Assembly (NCBI GenBank): GCA_013397695.1
Contig: VYZI01000112.1
Location: 1,528,823-1,592,822 of the forward strand
Length of the DNA: 64,000 nt
Origin: Centropus unirufus
Lineage: Eukaryota > Chordata > Aves > Cuculiformes > Centropidae
Direction: 5' to 3'
The first letter of the stretch is position 1; each line of letters opens with the position of its first letter. Of this stretch, positions 40,770 to 54,859 are shown one piece after another. A program made the position numbers and the translations under genes. Below the pieces are notes generated by a model that had not been told where the DNA came from, did not search any database, and worked only from the letters and a program-made list of their open reading frames with translations.

Positions 40770-40906
40770 ATTTAGGTGAAGTTGGTTAGTCCACTGACCA
40801 ATTATTTTGTATTCTGTACTCTTGTTGGTGATTTGATACTGAAAAATATCATAGCGTCCTGGAGCATCTCCATTCTCATTGAAGATAACAGGTGTTCCAG
40901 CACTCC
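40770..40906 (-). CDS. GRM8: GRM8 internal exon: C-terminal part of the Venus-flytrap ligand-binding domain
   Basis: A 137-bp exon encoding 45 complete codons after two bases that finish a codon split with the previous exon. The peptide includes SAGTPVIFNENGDAPGRYDI and ends in IGQWTNQLHLN. This is the conserved end of the extracellular glutamate-binding domain of group III mGluRs, just before the cysteine-rich domain. An NKS sequon at exon residues 27-29 could be N-glycosylated. The acceptor is a run of T ending in cag|GGAGTG; the donor is CCTAAAT|gtaagt. The exon ends in phase 0 and joins directly to the GTA-GAA-GAC start of the 936-bp exon, giving the expected HLN-VEDMQW junction. The domain needs several upstream exons, which I do not find in the rest of the window. 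The NKSTEYK stretch favours GRM8 over GRM4, 6 and 7 from memory. Confidence 0.9.
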
Positions 40907-40922
40907 CTGAAAAAAATTTAAA
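40907..40922 (-). other. GRM8: Splice acceptor of the 137-bp GRM8 exon
   Basis: The minus strand reads a T-rich tract then cag|GGAGTGCTGG. The AG at 40907-40908 leaves two exon bases to complete a split glycine codon (phase 1). Confidence 0.88.
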
Positions 40923-43531
40923 AGCAATTAGGATAACTACCTTTATAGCAATTTTCTGGAAAATGTATTTTGGAGGAAATATACTAATTAGAAATTGAGC
41001 AGGTCCTTCATAATGCAAGGCTATTATAGTAATAAATCCAAAAACCTCAAAAAGAGAAAATGTGTGTTATTATCATCATCATTACAAAATCTACCCTAGC
41101 TATGAGTTAGCTAAAATGACTTAAACATATAATCTTTTGCAATCTTTTTTTTTTTATTGGTTGGTTTCTGTGTTACAGAACATTAGGAAATTCTGTGGTG
41201 AAGCAGAAGAAACTCCTTTTGACTTGCAGAAGGACACAATTTAACTATAGGATGTGAATATAGTGCAGTAAGCACAAAGCAGCAATCTTGTAATGAAATT
41301 TGTAAATAATTCCCTTCTTAAGTAAGAAAATATAGTTAATATCATCGACTGATGAGTCAAGACTCATAAAAGATCGTGACATGCAAGCGACTAATTCTGG
41401 TCACAGTTAATGACCACCCGTGTAAAAGAATTTTATCAAAATAAATTAAGGATAGCAGCTGTGCTTGTTAGTCTCCTCTATACGTGACACTGCCCAACAG
41501 AAAGGACCAGTGCTGAAGCTGTCAAAAGTTATAAATCGACGCTTCATTTTTACTTTGATCAACAAAATGTTCAAAGATTGAAAACTACACATCTGCCTGT
41601 GCCAGCTAAATTAGAACATATTTTCATGAATTCTTTCAAGGTGACATCAAGGATCCTCACTCCAGTGGAGACTTTTCAAAAACTGCACAAAGAATGTAAT
41701 TTTAACCCATCCCCTAATTTCGTATATACAAGTAAATAATTTTTATAGTCGAGGCCCACTGAAGACAAATTCACCTGTGCTAAAGTTCCAGTTCAGTCAC
41801 TGGAGAATGAAATCTACCAGGGGACAGAAAAATCAAACCACCATAAAACATACCCCCAGTGTTTCCACACTTCTCTACATGAACAACCAAGAAAAGAACA
41901 TCCAGTTCATAATAAATTCCTGCAGGGTATTACTTACTACACTGCATCTAGAGGCACTAAGTACACTGTGAGTGGTTTCCAAAGAATGCCAAAAAAAAAT
42001 TGAAAATCTGGATATATATCAAGAAGCGAGTCAATAGAAGTGGGAACAGCAACTACATACCCAAGAATTTCATTATAAATACTTTTCTTTGTATGTCCGC
42101 CTTTCTACAGGAAGTATTTAATATACTTGTTTTGTATAGCAGCTTTCATACAAAACTGATATCCAGTGAAATAAACAGTGCTTTGACAAGTGGTACATTA
42201 ACTACTGTGCCAATTTCACAGTTCTGCCAGCAAAAGTCTGGCTGTAAAAATTAGATGTGAGCAACCATGGAAGAGGAGTATTAAAAAATGATGTGTGTTA
42301 AAGACTTTAGACCCCAGGAAGATAAAAGAGACTCCATGTAAAATTTTGGAGAGCTTTTCATGCTTTGCTCTCAATTCCATTGACAGAATGAAGGGTAAGA
42401 AACGTGCCAGTTTATAATCTTCCAAGCAATTAAATTATACTTCATTGCTGAAATGGCAGGTTGGTCCAATAAATTTCTTCCATCCAATAAACACATATGC
42501 AACTGTTGTTGGTACTTAGATGTGGAGGTAACCTTCAAAATATTAATCTAAAATAATGCTGGAATTAATCTTTCTACTCAGCAGTATTTGACGAGCTCAG
42601 TGGAAGAACTGATATCTTTTACCAACGGATCCAAAATTTCCATTATAGGACCGATAGGATACATGAGCCATAACCATGTGAGCTTATACTCTTTTGCTTG
42701 TTTCAGAAATATCATGTACAAAGAAACTGCCTTTAGAACAAGCCAGAAGCATCTTTCTCTTTGATGTAGTGGTGTTCTCAACTAAAACATAACAGCATCA
42801 CATGCTGTGTGCATCAGGGACATAGCATCCTGCTGAATTCAGCTGTCATGTAGTCCAACAAGATCATTCTCATATAGAAGTTAAAAAAATCTTTGCCAAG
42901 TTAATAAAATTAAGCTTGTTAAAAGCTGAAGTAAGGTCACAGAAGATTCAGACCCCTCACACTGGGAAGAATACAGTATCCCTCTGTTAATATAGCTATT
43001 AACTTATTTTGTGATCTGTTTCTGAATTCTCTCTTCGATGAAAAATTTCATAAAATTTTTGGAAGTCTATTTTATTTCTCATGTACAATGGAAGACCGGT
43101 AAGTGGGAAAATTTCAAATTTTGCATTGAAATGTTATTCAAAAGTCTTGCAAACTTGTTTTGAAATCACACTCCTGCAGTTAACAAGCTAAAACACGGTA
43201 GTAAAACTCAGCACATTTAATGCTCTCAGACTGCAAAGGAAAGACCAGAAATTCAGTTTCATAGTATAGGGTGAAATTTTATTTTTTCTTTACAAGAACT
43301 GAAAGGGACAAAAGGGATAAGATACAGTGAAAAACACATGGAGGCTGAGTTCCATCCATTCTTTTAATCCTTCAAAGACATCACAGCATGAAGTGATTGC
43401 ACTGTCCAGACAGCACAGCTGTGGCTACATCCAGTCACATAGTTCAAAACAGACTAAGTCACTGCGTTGTCCACCTGAACTGGTGGCCTGAGTTTTTCAA
43501 GTTATAAGTTTTTTTCTACTATTTGAAACAT

Positions 43532-43584
43532 TATGTAAGCATGTATGTAAGTATGTATGTAAGTATGTATATAAGTATGTATGT
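43532..43584. repeat. (TATGTAAG)n microsatellite, imperfect
   Basis: About six 8-bp units of the tatgtaag type over 53 bp, the longest microsatellite in the window. Confidence 0.88.
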
Positions 43585-46372
43585 CACCATAGAAAAGCTT
43601 CAGAGTCTGCTGTATTGCATACCAAGTCCTGTAGATTTTTTAAAACACTGAATGGCTGATAAGCTGATTCTGCTTCAGAATCACTCCAAAATCAGACTGA
43701 ATAGATAATCTTCTATAAACACCATAAAAGGACACTTTGTAAAATGGTTCTGTTACCGTCCATTTGAAGACAATCCATATCCACAGCATAAAAAAGTGTT
43801 ACATTTTATTAAGCTCAAGGAGACAATTACTTATTGTAGATATGAAGTAATAATCTGGTACTGAAAGGAATTCTCTCTCCTCCGTACCAGTTTACAGCCA
43901 GCAGCATTAAACCACTCTGGGTGTTAAACTAGCACATTAGCTAAACATTGATGAAGCAATGAGACTGTCACCTCACCTGTTTATGTGCCTTTCAAAAAGC
44001 AGCTTAAAGTAGCCCAAAATGTTATTTAGAGAAAAAAAATAATGCATGAGGTTTTTAATTCAGAGTCATAGACCTAATTAATTGGTTTGAATTTTTAGTG
44101 CCTTACACATATATCAAGGACTCTTTTTGATAAAGAACTGGTTTATGACAGGTCCGTTGTGCACTGAGCCTGAAAATTCACATTCTTCTAAATAAATTGT
44201 TAAACATGTATCTCAACATTCTTAAGATGCTGCTCAGCAACAGCTTTATTCTGTATGTGCCTACTTTCTCAACTTAGGTTTCACATGAATGTAAAACATT
44301 CCCGCTCCTAGTGCTTACCGTAATCCTACTTCCCTGTGAGGTTATGGAGCACACTTGCCCAAATGCCTTCTAGTGATGTTCTCTTTACATCTCATGTAGT
44401 GGAAAAGAAGTGGAATGACTGGAAAGCCACAAGTACACATGTAGCAGTGGTCAACTGCATCTTAAGGTGATTAATCTGTAATGGTTCCTAAACTAAGAAC
44501 AGCGGTGAGCCATTAAAAAATAAATCTGTTAAATTAAATCAACAACATTGGATTTTTTCTTTTATGAAAACTCTTAATAAAAATTTACTTAATATGAGGC
44601 ACTCCTACTTCAGGGCCTTGACAAAAGGGCAGGAAACTGGTTGTGCTGAGAAGTCCCACAACTGACCTTCACACAATATTCCAGCCCTAGTGAAGTTGAT
44701 TTCATTACAAAGCTTGATACCAGATACAAATCTGTTATTTTACCAGATTTCAGTGGCTTGATATTGATTTCATTTTTCTCAACTGAAATTAAAATCACCG
44801 AAGCTAAGTCTTCATCCTTTGGGCTGCTCCACATAGGCCATTTTATCTGTTATTGAATCCTAATGTAGTCAGAATGCATTCAAGGCTATGTTTAGGTGAA
44901 CAGAATTCAAGAAGTTTATTGCACACTACAATACAGTTAAGTGTTGTGTGTCAAAAACTTCAGAAAGCATCATCTGTTAGAATTTGGCTTTACTGGAAAA
45001 CTCTTCAGATTTATAGGATCAACCTTATTTCATTAATTTATATAATTAGTTTCAACTGCTGGAGTTGAGGGTTCAGGATTTTTGTTAATTAACGTTTCAT
45101 TATAATTACCTGTTATAAGGAAAAAGTACTACAGAGATGTGCATGAATTAATTTGTTCTCATTAAAGTAGAAAGAAGGAGTGCTTTCAGTACTGAGAGTT
45201 CCTAGAGAAGAATGCACTTGTAAAATTAAACAAGAAATTTATCACTGATAATTATTTCAATGAGACAAATTAAATAGAAGGTTGAAATGGAGTAAATACA
45301 AGAAAATGTAAATGCAAGCTGTTAAACATTTAAAACTTGAAAAAGAATACCAGTGAATTATAAACAACTATTCAGAACTAACAAAAGTTAATTTGTGAAT
45401 ATTAGGCTGGCACACAGAGGAGGAATAAACACTGTATCAAACTAAAGTTTGTGATAAGCAAAGCCATTATCTGCTCAATCTCCATACAGCAGACATCTGC
45501 AAACAACGGGTAATGTGTTTACTAAAATAACAAATGACGATTGCCTTACACCTATTCAATATCTGAAAAGGCTTCCCTTTATGCTTACCCTAAATGTCTC
45601 ATTTCAAGATTAGATCAATAAAACAGGATTGCATCCAGTTGCTGTAAACATAGGTACTTACTGACCTTTAAAATACCCTAAGATACTGGAGACATTCACA
45701 CAGATAGGCAGAATATGCAAATGACAGAGAAGCTGTGCCTTTCTGAGGTAGCAGCTGGAGGCCAGATGGATACCCTGGGGTATCTGAAATAGCAATCGAT
45801 GCCCATGTTTCAGCAATTTATCTCACTTACCGTTGGGCAGATTCTAACTGTTCATGTATGGATGCACAACACAAAACCAAAGGAAAACTCAGAATACCAC
45901 AGTAAATGAATTATATATAGATTTGGGCGCATGTGAAATAAATTATGGTGGTACCCACTACAAACTTCAGAGAGAAAATAAAGAATTTGGTATTAAAATA
46001 AAATTATATAAATCAATCGCAGGTAAGGTGCCACAACTTTATGATATTGAAGCTGATTGATAAGAATTTCAGTTGTGATTCTGTAGAGAAGAGTGTAAGT
46101 TATACGATGTCTTGGAGCTCAGCACAGTGAAGGGTTAGAAAGATGTACTTCTGTGAAAGGCACAGTTCATTCTACCCCTGTACAAAAACATCAGTCAGGG
46201 TGGGTATCAGGAGCACATGATTTTTAAAAGAGCAAATCAAATCTAATATTATTTTTCCTTCCAGAATATATTAGAACTTCTTGCCATAGCAAACACAGAG
46301 TCATGATGTCTAATAAAACTCACCCTAAAATGAAGAAAATTTAAAGATGAGACTGACTTGTTGCAGCCAAAA

Positions 46373-46395
46373 GTATAGGTATAGGTATAGGTATA
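46373..46395. repeat. (GTATAG)n hexanucleotide microsatellite
   Basis: 3.8 perfect units of gtatag. Confidence 0.9.
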
Positions 46396-49300
46396 TTAAG
46401 AGCCAATTTGCCCCATCATTCATCAGTTTGTCTATAAGTGGTTACTAAATGTGGTGATCTAGATTCCACTGTGGTTCATACAGTCCTTCAGCTACTCATT
46501 AGAGTAAAGAAGAGACAAAGAATATATAGAAGAAAAGTCCTATATTTCCTTTGTTCCCTATATCTTCTCCCCAAGCATCTGCTCTTGGCCACTTTCAGGA
46601 AACATACTACACTGGTGAAATTTTCATTCATATCCTCTAGTTAGTTATACTTGCTGGAAAATATAAAAGAACAGAGCTCTGGGTCCTCTTACAGCACCTT
46701 GAGTCTGCTAGCAGACAAAAAGTACACAGGTCATATAACCACATCACAATTAAACTTCATTTTTTGCTAGATAAAGAGTTAAACTTGCTAGACACCAGTC
46801 CTGATGTGGTTACATAGTATTGTGAATGCAGTTTTTATTTCCCAGCCTGGGCTGATCCTGTTTTTCCCTGTATAGGGAGCTTACACTGCTACCTTCACTT
46901 CTCCTCCCAAAGGTGAGGCAGTGCTTTGTGAATCACTTTCCCTACGCCAAGGCTAACCAGAAGGGGTAAGAGATGTAGGTGAGCTTCTTCACAGGTAGGT
47001 GCTAAAGCAAGCCAGGCATTAGAACTATGGCAGTGGCAGAAATATCCATCAGTTCCAGGAGAAGAGGGTGAAGAAGGTGGTTCTCATGGGGTATAACCTA
47101 CGGAGGAACAAAAAAGAGCCCCTTTGGAGCTCCACTGCCACCTTAGCTTTGTTCCTTTCACTTCTGGAAAAGAGACAGACACACCATGACATCAGACTAG
47201 ACAAGGAGAGAGATCAAGGGGGAAGACAGAAGGCAGTAAGTGTTAGAAAAAGCTTGCCATTCCCTACATGCCACCAAAAAGCTCAGTGCTACCAGCCTAC
47301 ATGGAAGAATCCAGCCTGGGTTTTTTTTTCTATACTCGGGAAATCCAAAGAGGCATCTTAAAATCTACAGCATACATGGCGTGTTGGAGAAGATTGGTTC
47401 AATTCTGCAGCCAGGGAACTCAGTAAGTCATAAAAAAGCCAATAGGTTCTGGGAACAGATATTGTAAGTGGGAGTGAAAATGTGAGAAGTCTTTACCACA
47501 AATATAACTTTGTTATGTGTTTCAGCGTTGCCAAAATGAATACACTTAAAGTAGACATGTATTCCTCTACAGAATCACGATCACCTCCAGTCCCAATCAA
47601 AACAACCATGCAATAGATGCTGAGTGTAAAAGGGTCTTCATAACATTTGCATAATTTTACAGGCAAAAAACTCTTCCAAGGAGCTACAGCTATACACTGC
47701 ATTTGGAGGAGATTGGAAGATACAAAGGACACGCAGGAGTGACCAAGAACTTCTACATTAGCAGTTTCCTGTTACATACAACTCTAACTGATATGTTCCT
47801 AGGAAGCATAGAACAATTGCCATCTGACCATTAATTTACCTCAGGCTATACAAGAAGGGCAAAAGACAGATGTGAGAAGTACATGTCACAAAGATTTTGG
47901 ATGCACCCTGCGTGCACCGGTGTTCAACAATAGCTAGTCTCCAGTGTTTCAAGAGACATTGAGGCACTCCTTATTCTACCTTTTCCATTTTTTCTGCTTT
48001 GTGAAATTATCTGGGGAGGGTGGTGTGGTGCTTCATCGCCTTCCTCCTTTTTTGTTGTTGTTGGTTTTGTTTTACTAGTCCTTAAAAGATGTGCTTATTT
48101 CACCACTACTGACCTCTGTCACTGAATACACAGTACTTCCACTGTGAACACCAGTTGCATTCATCAGGTCCTATCTAGGTAGGTTCTATGTAGGACACTG
48201 CATGGTATGAAATAAAACTGTTCCCTTCTTTGGTTCATCTTCATATGCATCATTCTGCACAGTGGTCCTCTTACAATAGATACACGTATAAATATTCCCT
48301 TTTTTTCCTCTGGCATTTTAATCTTTCAAAGAGTTCTTGCCAAAATTTATGTGATATTCTTATTCTATAAGGGTCCTTTTTTGTTTATAGCTAATATTAA
48401 ATTAATAAAATAATTAGTTTAAATAATTAATTACATAATTAGTGTATTTCCTCTGGAATAAGCACTCCTGCTCAATTCTACTAAAAGTTATGCTTGCAGC
48501 GTAGTTTCTGTTCTGCATCTCAATTTCTGCACTCAGAGAATTTTAAGACAGGAGCCTATAAAGCTGAAAATTTACCCAGTGGCTTCAAGATGACACCAGA
48601 CTATTCTCATCAGCTTGCACTTACTGAATATGGGAGGGAAGAGATGAGCTACAGCTTTCCCACTTCAGATTCCAGTCTGAGTATTTACTTCAGGCCAGGA
48701 CAAAAATATGCCAAGCAGACATGTCCACACCTCTACGGACTTCAGAAGCCAAAAGACATTAAGATAAAGTGTTTCAGATAAAGAAACAACTTCAGCAAAT
48801 ATCAGTAACTCACCTGTGGCTGTGCAGCCTCAGAAAGAAACTTCTTCCCTTTCCACTCCAGAAGGGATATCTCTGGTACTGAACCATGTGAGAGAATAGA
48901 GATGTGGAGCTAAGTGAAATCCCTGCCCAAATGGGGGTGGGTCATATATAGACAAGTGTGTCAAAAAGAGCTACACGTTACTGGAGGAATCAACCGACTG
49001 TGATATTCAGCAACAAGTTAAACTGCAAGGGATGCCTTGAAAAAAAGAATAAGGGGGGCATCTGAAGAGCCGGCTATCCTTCCAGCTGCTGTTGACAGAA
49101 GTCTGAGGAGTTTTTACAAATTGTCAGGCAGCTTTTCTATACTGATAGATTCCTGAGTCCAATGGGAAGTATATAAAAGTGCTTTGCCACAGGTGATAGC
49201 TGCAAGGGGAGCCAGGTGTATCCTGGTGAGGGAAGGAAACTACTGTTTTCACAATAATTTTTCAAATGGCATCAAAATGGGAAAGGGACTAAATGGTCCT

Positions 49301-52300
49301 GCTAACAGGCATCCTCCCTAGTACAGGGCGTTCCGTTTCAACCCCAACAGACGTTTTGTTTGGGATTCTGCTCGTCTGTCTCCAGGCTCTTCTCTTGAAG
49401 TCTCACCTGATGAGCTCCTTGGTGTGGAAAGGAGTGCTTTATATGGAGTTACTCTACACTAAGATCACTAGCTATATATGGAAGCTGGTGGCTGGGCTTT
49501 GATGCAGTTTCCCTCATCAGCTCCATTTTCACCAGGATATTTTGAAATATAAACAGAAAGTTTGGAAAGCAACCCATCACATTAACATTGACATTTAATG
49601 ATTGTGGTATTTCATGTCTCAATTTTAATTTTTTCAGAAATTATATTTTGCTAGGATAAAAACTCACAGAAAACCAACAAAATACATTGTAATGTATTCA
49701 TAGTTGAAATTATGCATTACAAAAAAAATGAGGGAACTAAAAATTTCCCATCTAAGGTTTATACAAGCTGTAGTTGATTTACCAAAAAAAAAATGACCCC
49801 AACATACAAACCCACAGATAAAAACTATGAGGTATGAGGATGTTCTGAAAGCTCACAGATCATTCAAGATTCCTCAAACAAAACACATCTGCCTTGTTAA
49901 CTCTGTCTCATTGGGATTGTCTTTATGACACAGACATTAGACTATTAACATTTAGTTAACAGGCACCTGAAAAATAAATGTAACTTTCTTCTCTGTCTAA
50001 TCCAATTTCACTTAACATTTTCCTTCACATCTAGCTCAGTATGATCAATATAGTACTATCAGTCATCCATAGAAGTAGTTTATCTTGCTGAACAAGTTCC
50101 AATCTGACATTAAGAAATTTCCTGTTCTTTCCTGAGTGCAATTATCTGTGTAATAATTAAAATAATTAAGCAGGGAATTTCCTAATATTGATTTCTATCA
50201 GTTGACAGGGATCACAAAAGGCCTTTCTTCTAGTCCTTCAACTGGGACTTAAACTGTTTAGAAATGATGCAGCTCCAAAGAGGAACTGTTCAATATCCCT
50301 AAAGTATTTTGTTGCTTGATTGCTTCTGTACAGTTTACACTGAAAGCAAACTAACTCACACAACCATAAACACGTATACACACACAGAGCTTCAATTATC
50401 ACAAAAATTTTGTGGAGAGGCCTACCTGTCTGAATTGTAGCATTATATTTTCCAAGGTATCCAAAGTAATGTTATTTCAGACTCATGACCTTGTCATTAA
50501 AAGAATTCATAATAAATGCTACATTATTCATTAAAGTATTACATTGTGCCAAAATAGGGAGGAAGACTCCAGAACAGTTACTGAGAATTCTAATTAAAAG
50601 ATGCTTGAAATTCCTGAGTCCTTCAACCCAGCATGGCAGTAATTAATGTATTGAAGTCAAAGGATAAGAACTAATTTCTGGGGGGTTATTATCTTGTTTC
50701 TTAGTAATTACAACAACTGTTAGTGAGTAACTGGTGCCCAGCGAAACTTTGCTCTGTTGCCATGGTTATTTCAGGTAATTCTAGAGGTATTAATCTCCAA
50801 AGACATAAACCAATATTAATGCTATATCTATAAAGCATTTAAGAAGTAATTTAAATTTAGGATGCTTTACAAGTAGTTTACGGGTCACAGCCTTACTGAA
50901 GAACTGACTTAATTTTGGAAACAAAGTTATTTAACACACCTATAACCTATCTACTCACTCCCACACTTCCCACTTTTTAAAAAACCCTAATTTAGAGATT
51001 GTACTGACTTTCCAGGAGGTCAGCCCATGGAACTTTTTTATTTTAACAGTGTAAAAATCTCCATGTGAGGAACAATATATTCTCTGAATGGCTAATCTCT
51101 CCATCTAAGGAGATTCATGATAAGTATACTTCATCAATACAGTTTTACAGATATAGTTCTCTATTATTATTGGTGAATAACATAGGCAAAATCACTAAAG
51201 CAGTGAAGCTTTGAGACTGCAGATCTCAATCTTGTCTACTGCTATGAGACATCACATTCCAAAAACTGCAACTGACCACTAACATTTTTAGTATTACTGA
51301 AATTTTATGGCTAAACTTAAAAAACTTTTTTTTAATACCAGATGCTAAGTTCATGTAAACATGGGTGAATCTTTTTAGCTTTCTTTAAAAAGTTCTGAAT
51401 CCTCAGGGCCACAGAGAGAAGATTTTATATGCAGCCAAACTGCTATTCGAAAAACAGTTAGTGCAAAAGAATTGCTCCAAGATTGTTTTTAATCTTAGAA
51501 TTTACAGGCTTCTTTCCGGGCTTGATTTAAGACATCTCAGCTCAGGGTATTGGAGCACTTAGAGTAAGCAATATAATGAACATTTGCTAACGTTAGACAG
51601 CCTTCAAATTTTGGTATTATCTTCCTTACATAACTAAAATACGTAATGACTACAAGACATATATATCAAATGATGCTGACTCCTTCCTTCAGTATCACAA
51701 TGAAGACATAAACTCCATTTAAATAGCTACTTAAATCAGATTTGCAACTCATTTACATTGTAGGAAACAAGATAAAATTTTTTAAAGTTGCAAAAACAAA
51801 AGTGAGACTAAATGTCTTTGGCTTAAAATTTCAAAAATAAGTCTTTATATGTAGTTTATCACTGTACAATGAGAGTCACATTAAAACATAAATTCACATC
51901 GTTTTTCTTTTGTCACACTTATTAAGGCTTTTAACATTTAATATGCTGGTTTGGGTTTAAATCCTAAAAATTACTACTTTGTCAGCTGGGCAACAGAACC
52001 AGATACCAGTATTCTCTCCATTTGTAGTCAACCATAGTAATGAAACTTATCACTAAATCATAGCTTCTGTCTGATTTAAATGTCAGGCCTATTGGAAGCT
52101 TATGGAGTGCAGGAACCTGTTGAATTGCCCGGAAATGAAGCCTTACATCTCAAGTTGGCAAAAGGCATGCTTGGCAAGAGGGATGAACCCAACAATACTG
52201 AGTGGAAAAAGAGAGGCACACAAGAAAAAACAAAAGACAAAAATAGGACCATCTTCTCCTGGTGATATTATCATAAGTAAAAATAAGTTTGCCTTAATGA

Positions 52301-54842
52301 TTTGGCGTGTGTGTCAACTGGATCATCCAATTCATCTGATTATTCACAGGTGTCCAAAATCTTAGATTACAACATTTAAAAATAATAATCAAAAGTTTAG
52401 CACCTAGACTCAATGCAGGCATTTGAATTCCTATACCCATGGGGTATCTCAAGTATTTAATGTAAGTAGAGCCTTCCTGGCTGTTTGAAACCTTGTGAAG
52501 TCTCTTAAAATGGCCACAGATTAAAGCATTGTGTGTTCACTTATTATGTCAAAGTCTGTTCTAAAAATGCCAGTAAATCTGGTATTTTGACTGACAACTA
52601 TGCTCCAGTTTGCAGATTAAACTGTGACCATGAAGTATTTCAAAGACCACATAAAAAATCTGATTTGCCAATTGTACCTCTACATGCTTAAAATAATGTG
52701 ATCCTTCTTACAGGTGCCTAGAGGAAATGCTGTAATATTTTGTTATTACACTAGGTACGTGTAACAGATGCTACCTGGCAGACATAAGCTGGAAAAGCTC
52801 TTTTATAGATTCTCATTTCCTTTTGCTGTTTCCCTGGAAGAAAGCTGGACTTCTGTAGCCTGTAAGGGTGACATTCAGTATCTGCCTCTGTAGCCTTCAA
52901 AACAGAAAAATGCTCTCACAAAAATAAGCAATACTTTTAATCCAAATATTTGTGTGATTTAAAAGACAATAATCTCAAGGCATGACAGTGGGCATCTCTG
53001 CTTACCCTAACCTGAGCAAGTGCAATTGGACACAGCCTGTGATAATTATTACAACTTGCAAAAGCTTCATTCACAGTTGAATTCATGTATCTATAGGTAG
53101 TTTTATGTCCAAAGAGATAGGATTTAATATTTCTCGATCTCATTGTGTAAAGTTCAGCTATCACTACATGACCAGTGTTTGAGGCTTTTAATCACTTTGA
53201 CTGATTTTATAGAAGGATGATTTACAGACTAATCCCCTCCCAAATCCCTTTAAGGACAAGATTCTAGATGCTGATCATGCAAAAACTTACAGTTTTAAAG
53301 TTACAGAAATTGCTTCAAGGAAGGATCCTACCGCAGAGAAAGAATACTATATTGTTACTACTGTCTGCCAGATGTAAGTAAAACCTCCATCAGTTCAACC
53401 CACTCAAATATTGCTGCTTTCCTTGCCCATATCTCATACCCTTGGAACAATGACTGTATCATCCATCAAAATTCTTATAAAATAAGAGAAACAAAAATGG
53501 GATTTCCTATTCAGGAAAACACTCCAAAATCTTTTCAGATTCTTAAACAAATATTACCTCTGCATTTATCTGGCACCCTGTCTTCCCTTTAAGGACAAAT
53601 TTGATTACATGAAGCATATCGTTGCAATCTTAATAAGTTAAATAAATAAATAATACATATAAGAACCTTATTTGTTGTAACGCATCTGATTTTTTTGCCA
53701 TTTCTACTGCCCAAGAAAGTCTTAGGTGATATTTATAGCTGTTTCTTCCAACACATCCAGGCAGGAAAGTGTGCAGGAAGGTATGCCCTGTGCTACTTCA
53801 GAGAAGGCAGCATGCCTACCTGGTACAGTGCATTGTACTTTAGCAGCATAACTTCCACAACCAGCACAGCTTTCTTAGTACCATTCTGAGTCAGGTTCAG
53901 CAAGCCCCATGTCTCATCTCTGGCATAGTTTTGGTGCTCAAAGCAATCTCAGTGAACTAAAATATTCCCTTATCATTGCTTTCCACTGTATACCCTGTGG
54001 TACATCCATACAGCCTTTTTACTCTTTACTTTCTTTACCAATCACCTATACAACTACCCTCTACACTTCATAAACCCAGGAGGGCAAGCCAGGATCTTCA
54101 AAATACACCGTGTTATCATCCGATCAGCAATGGCCGTACAGCTCATTCTTATGTCCCCTAGAATTTACAGAAATTCCACTCTTTAAAACGGCTTTAATGA
54201 CACATCTCTTGAAGGAACAGATCTAATGAAACAAGCTTCTGCTAGTTCTTAACTGGCTGATCTGATTGAAAACATCTTATAATACTTCATGTTACTATAA
54301 AAGCTGCTAAGTTCCTTCCTCCTCTCATATTCCTGGGTGAAAATATACTTTCAAAAACTCTCATTAAAGGAATTAACTGTAGAGAAACAGAGGCCAAATG
54401 AAATAAAAGGGAATGTGAGTGTGTGTATATATATTACATATTTCCCTGAAAATTCAGATAGGCCATCTCTTCACTGGCTCCTCAGTTCCTCAAATCAAAC
54501 ACCTGAGACCTGGCGGGAAAGGAAGGCAGATTTGAATCTTAAAAAGGACACACTGAAAAGTTGTTTATACAAGGTTTCTTTTAGAAAAGGATCTCCAGGA
54601 GTCCTGACAGGCCTTTCCAGTTACATAAGTGAACCTCACTACTCATGACTGCTTTTTCACTTAGATATTAAATATGTAAATTACAGTAGAATCGTGTATA
54701 TCTAACCTTAGCAAGGATTATAATTTTTGTGTTAAATATTGTTTGGTTGTTTGCAATGACCTGTTTTTATATTCGTCTGGTAATGTGCAGTATGTACAGG
54801 ATAGCAGAATAGCAAAAGATAATCCCTCTCCTTAATGTATGA

Positions 54843-54859
54843 GTGTGTGTGTGTGTGTG
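54843..54859. repeat. (GT)n microsatellite
   Basis: 8.5 perfect GT units. Confidence 0.92.

Noticed and set aside
45800..45845. Possible minus-strand donor (ACG|GTAAGT at about 45830) for the previous GRM8 exon
   Set aside because: The codons before it do not match the conserved YIR-VNF/RFN ending and no coding similarity precedes it.
48494..48781. 95-codon plus-strand frame
   Set aside because: No domain, signal peptide or splice context; consistent with chance in intron DNA.
50755..50771. RFX X-box-like gttgccatggttat
   Set aside because: Only the left half and centre fit; the right half has two mismatches, too weak to report as a site.
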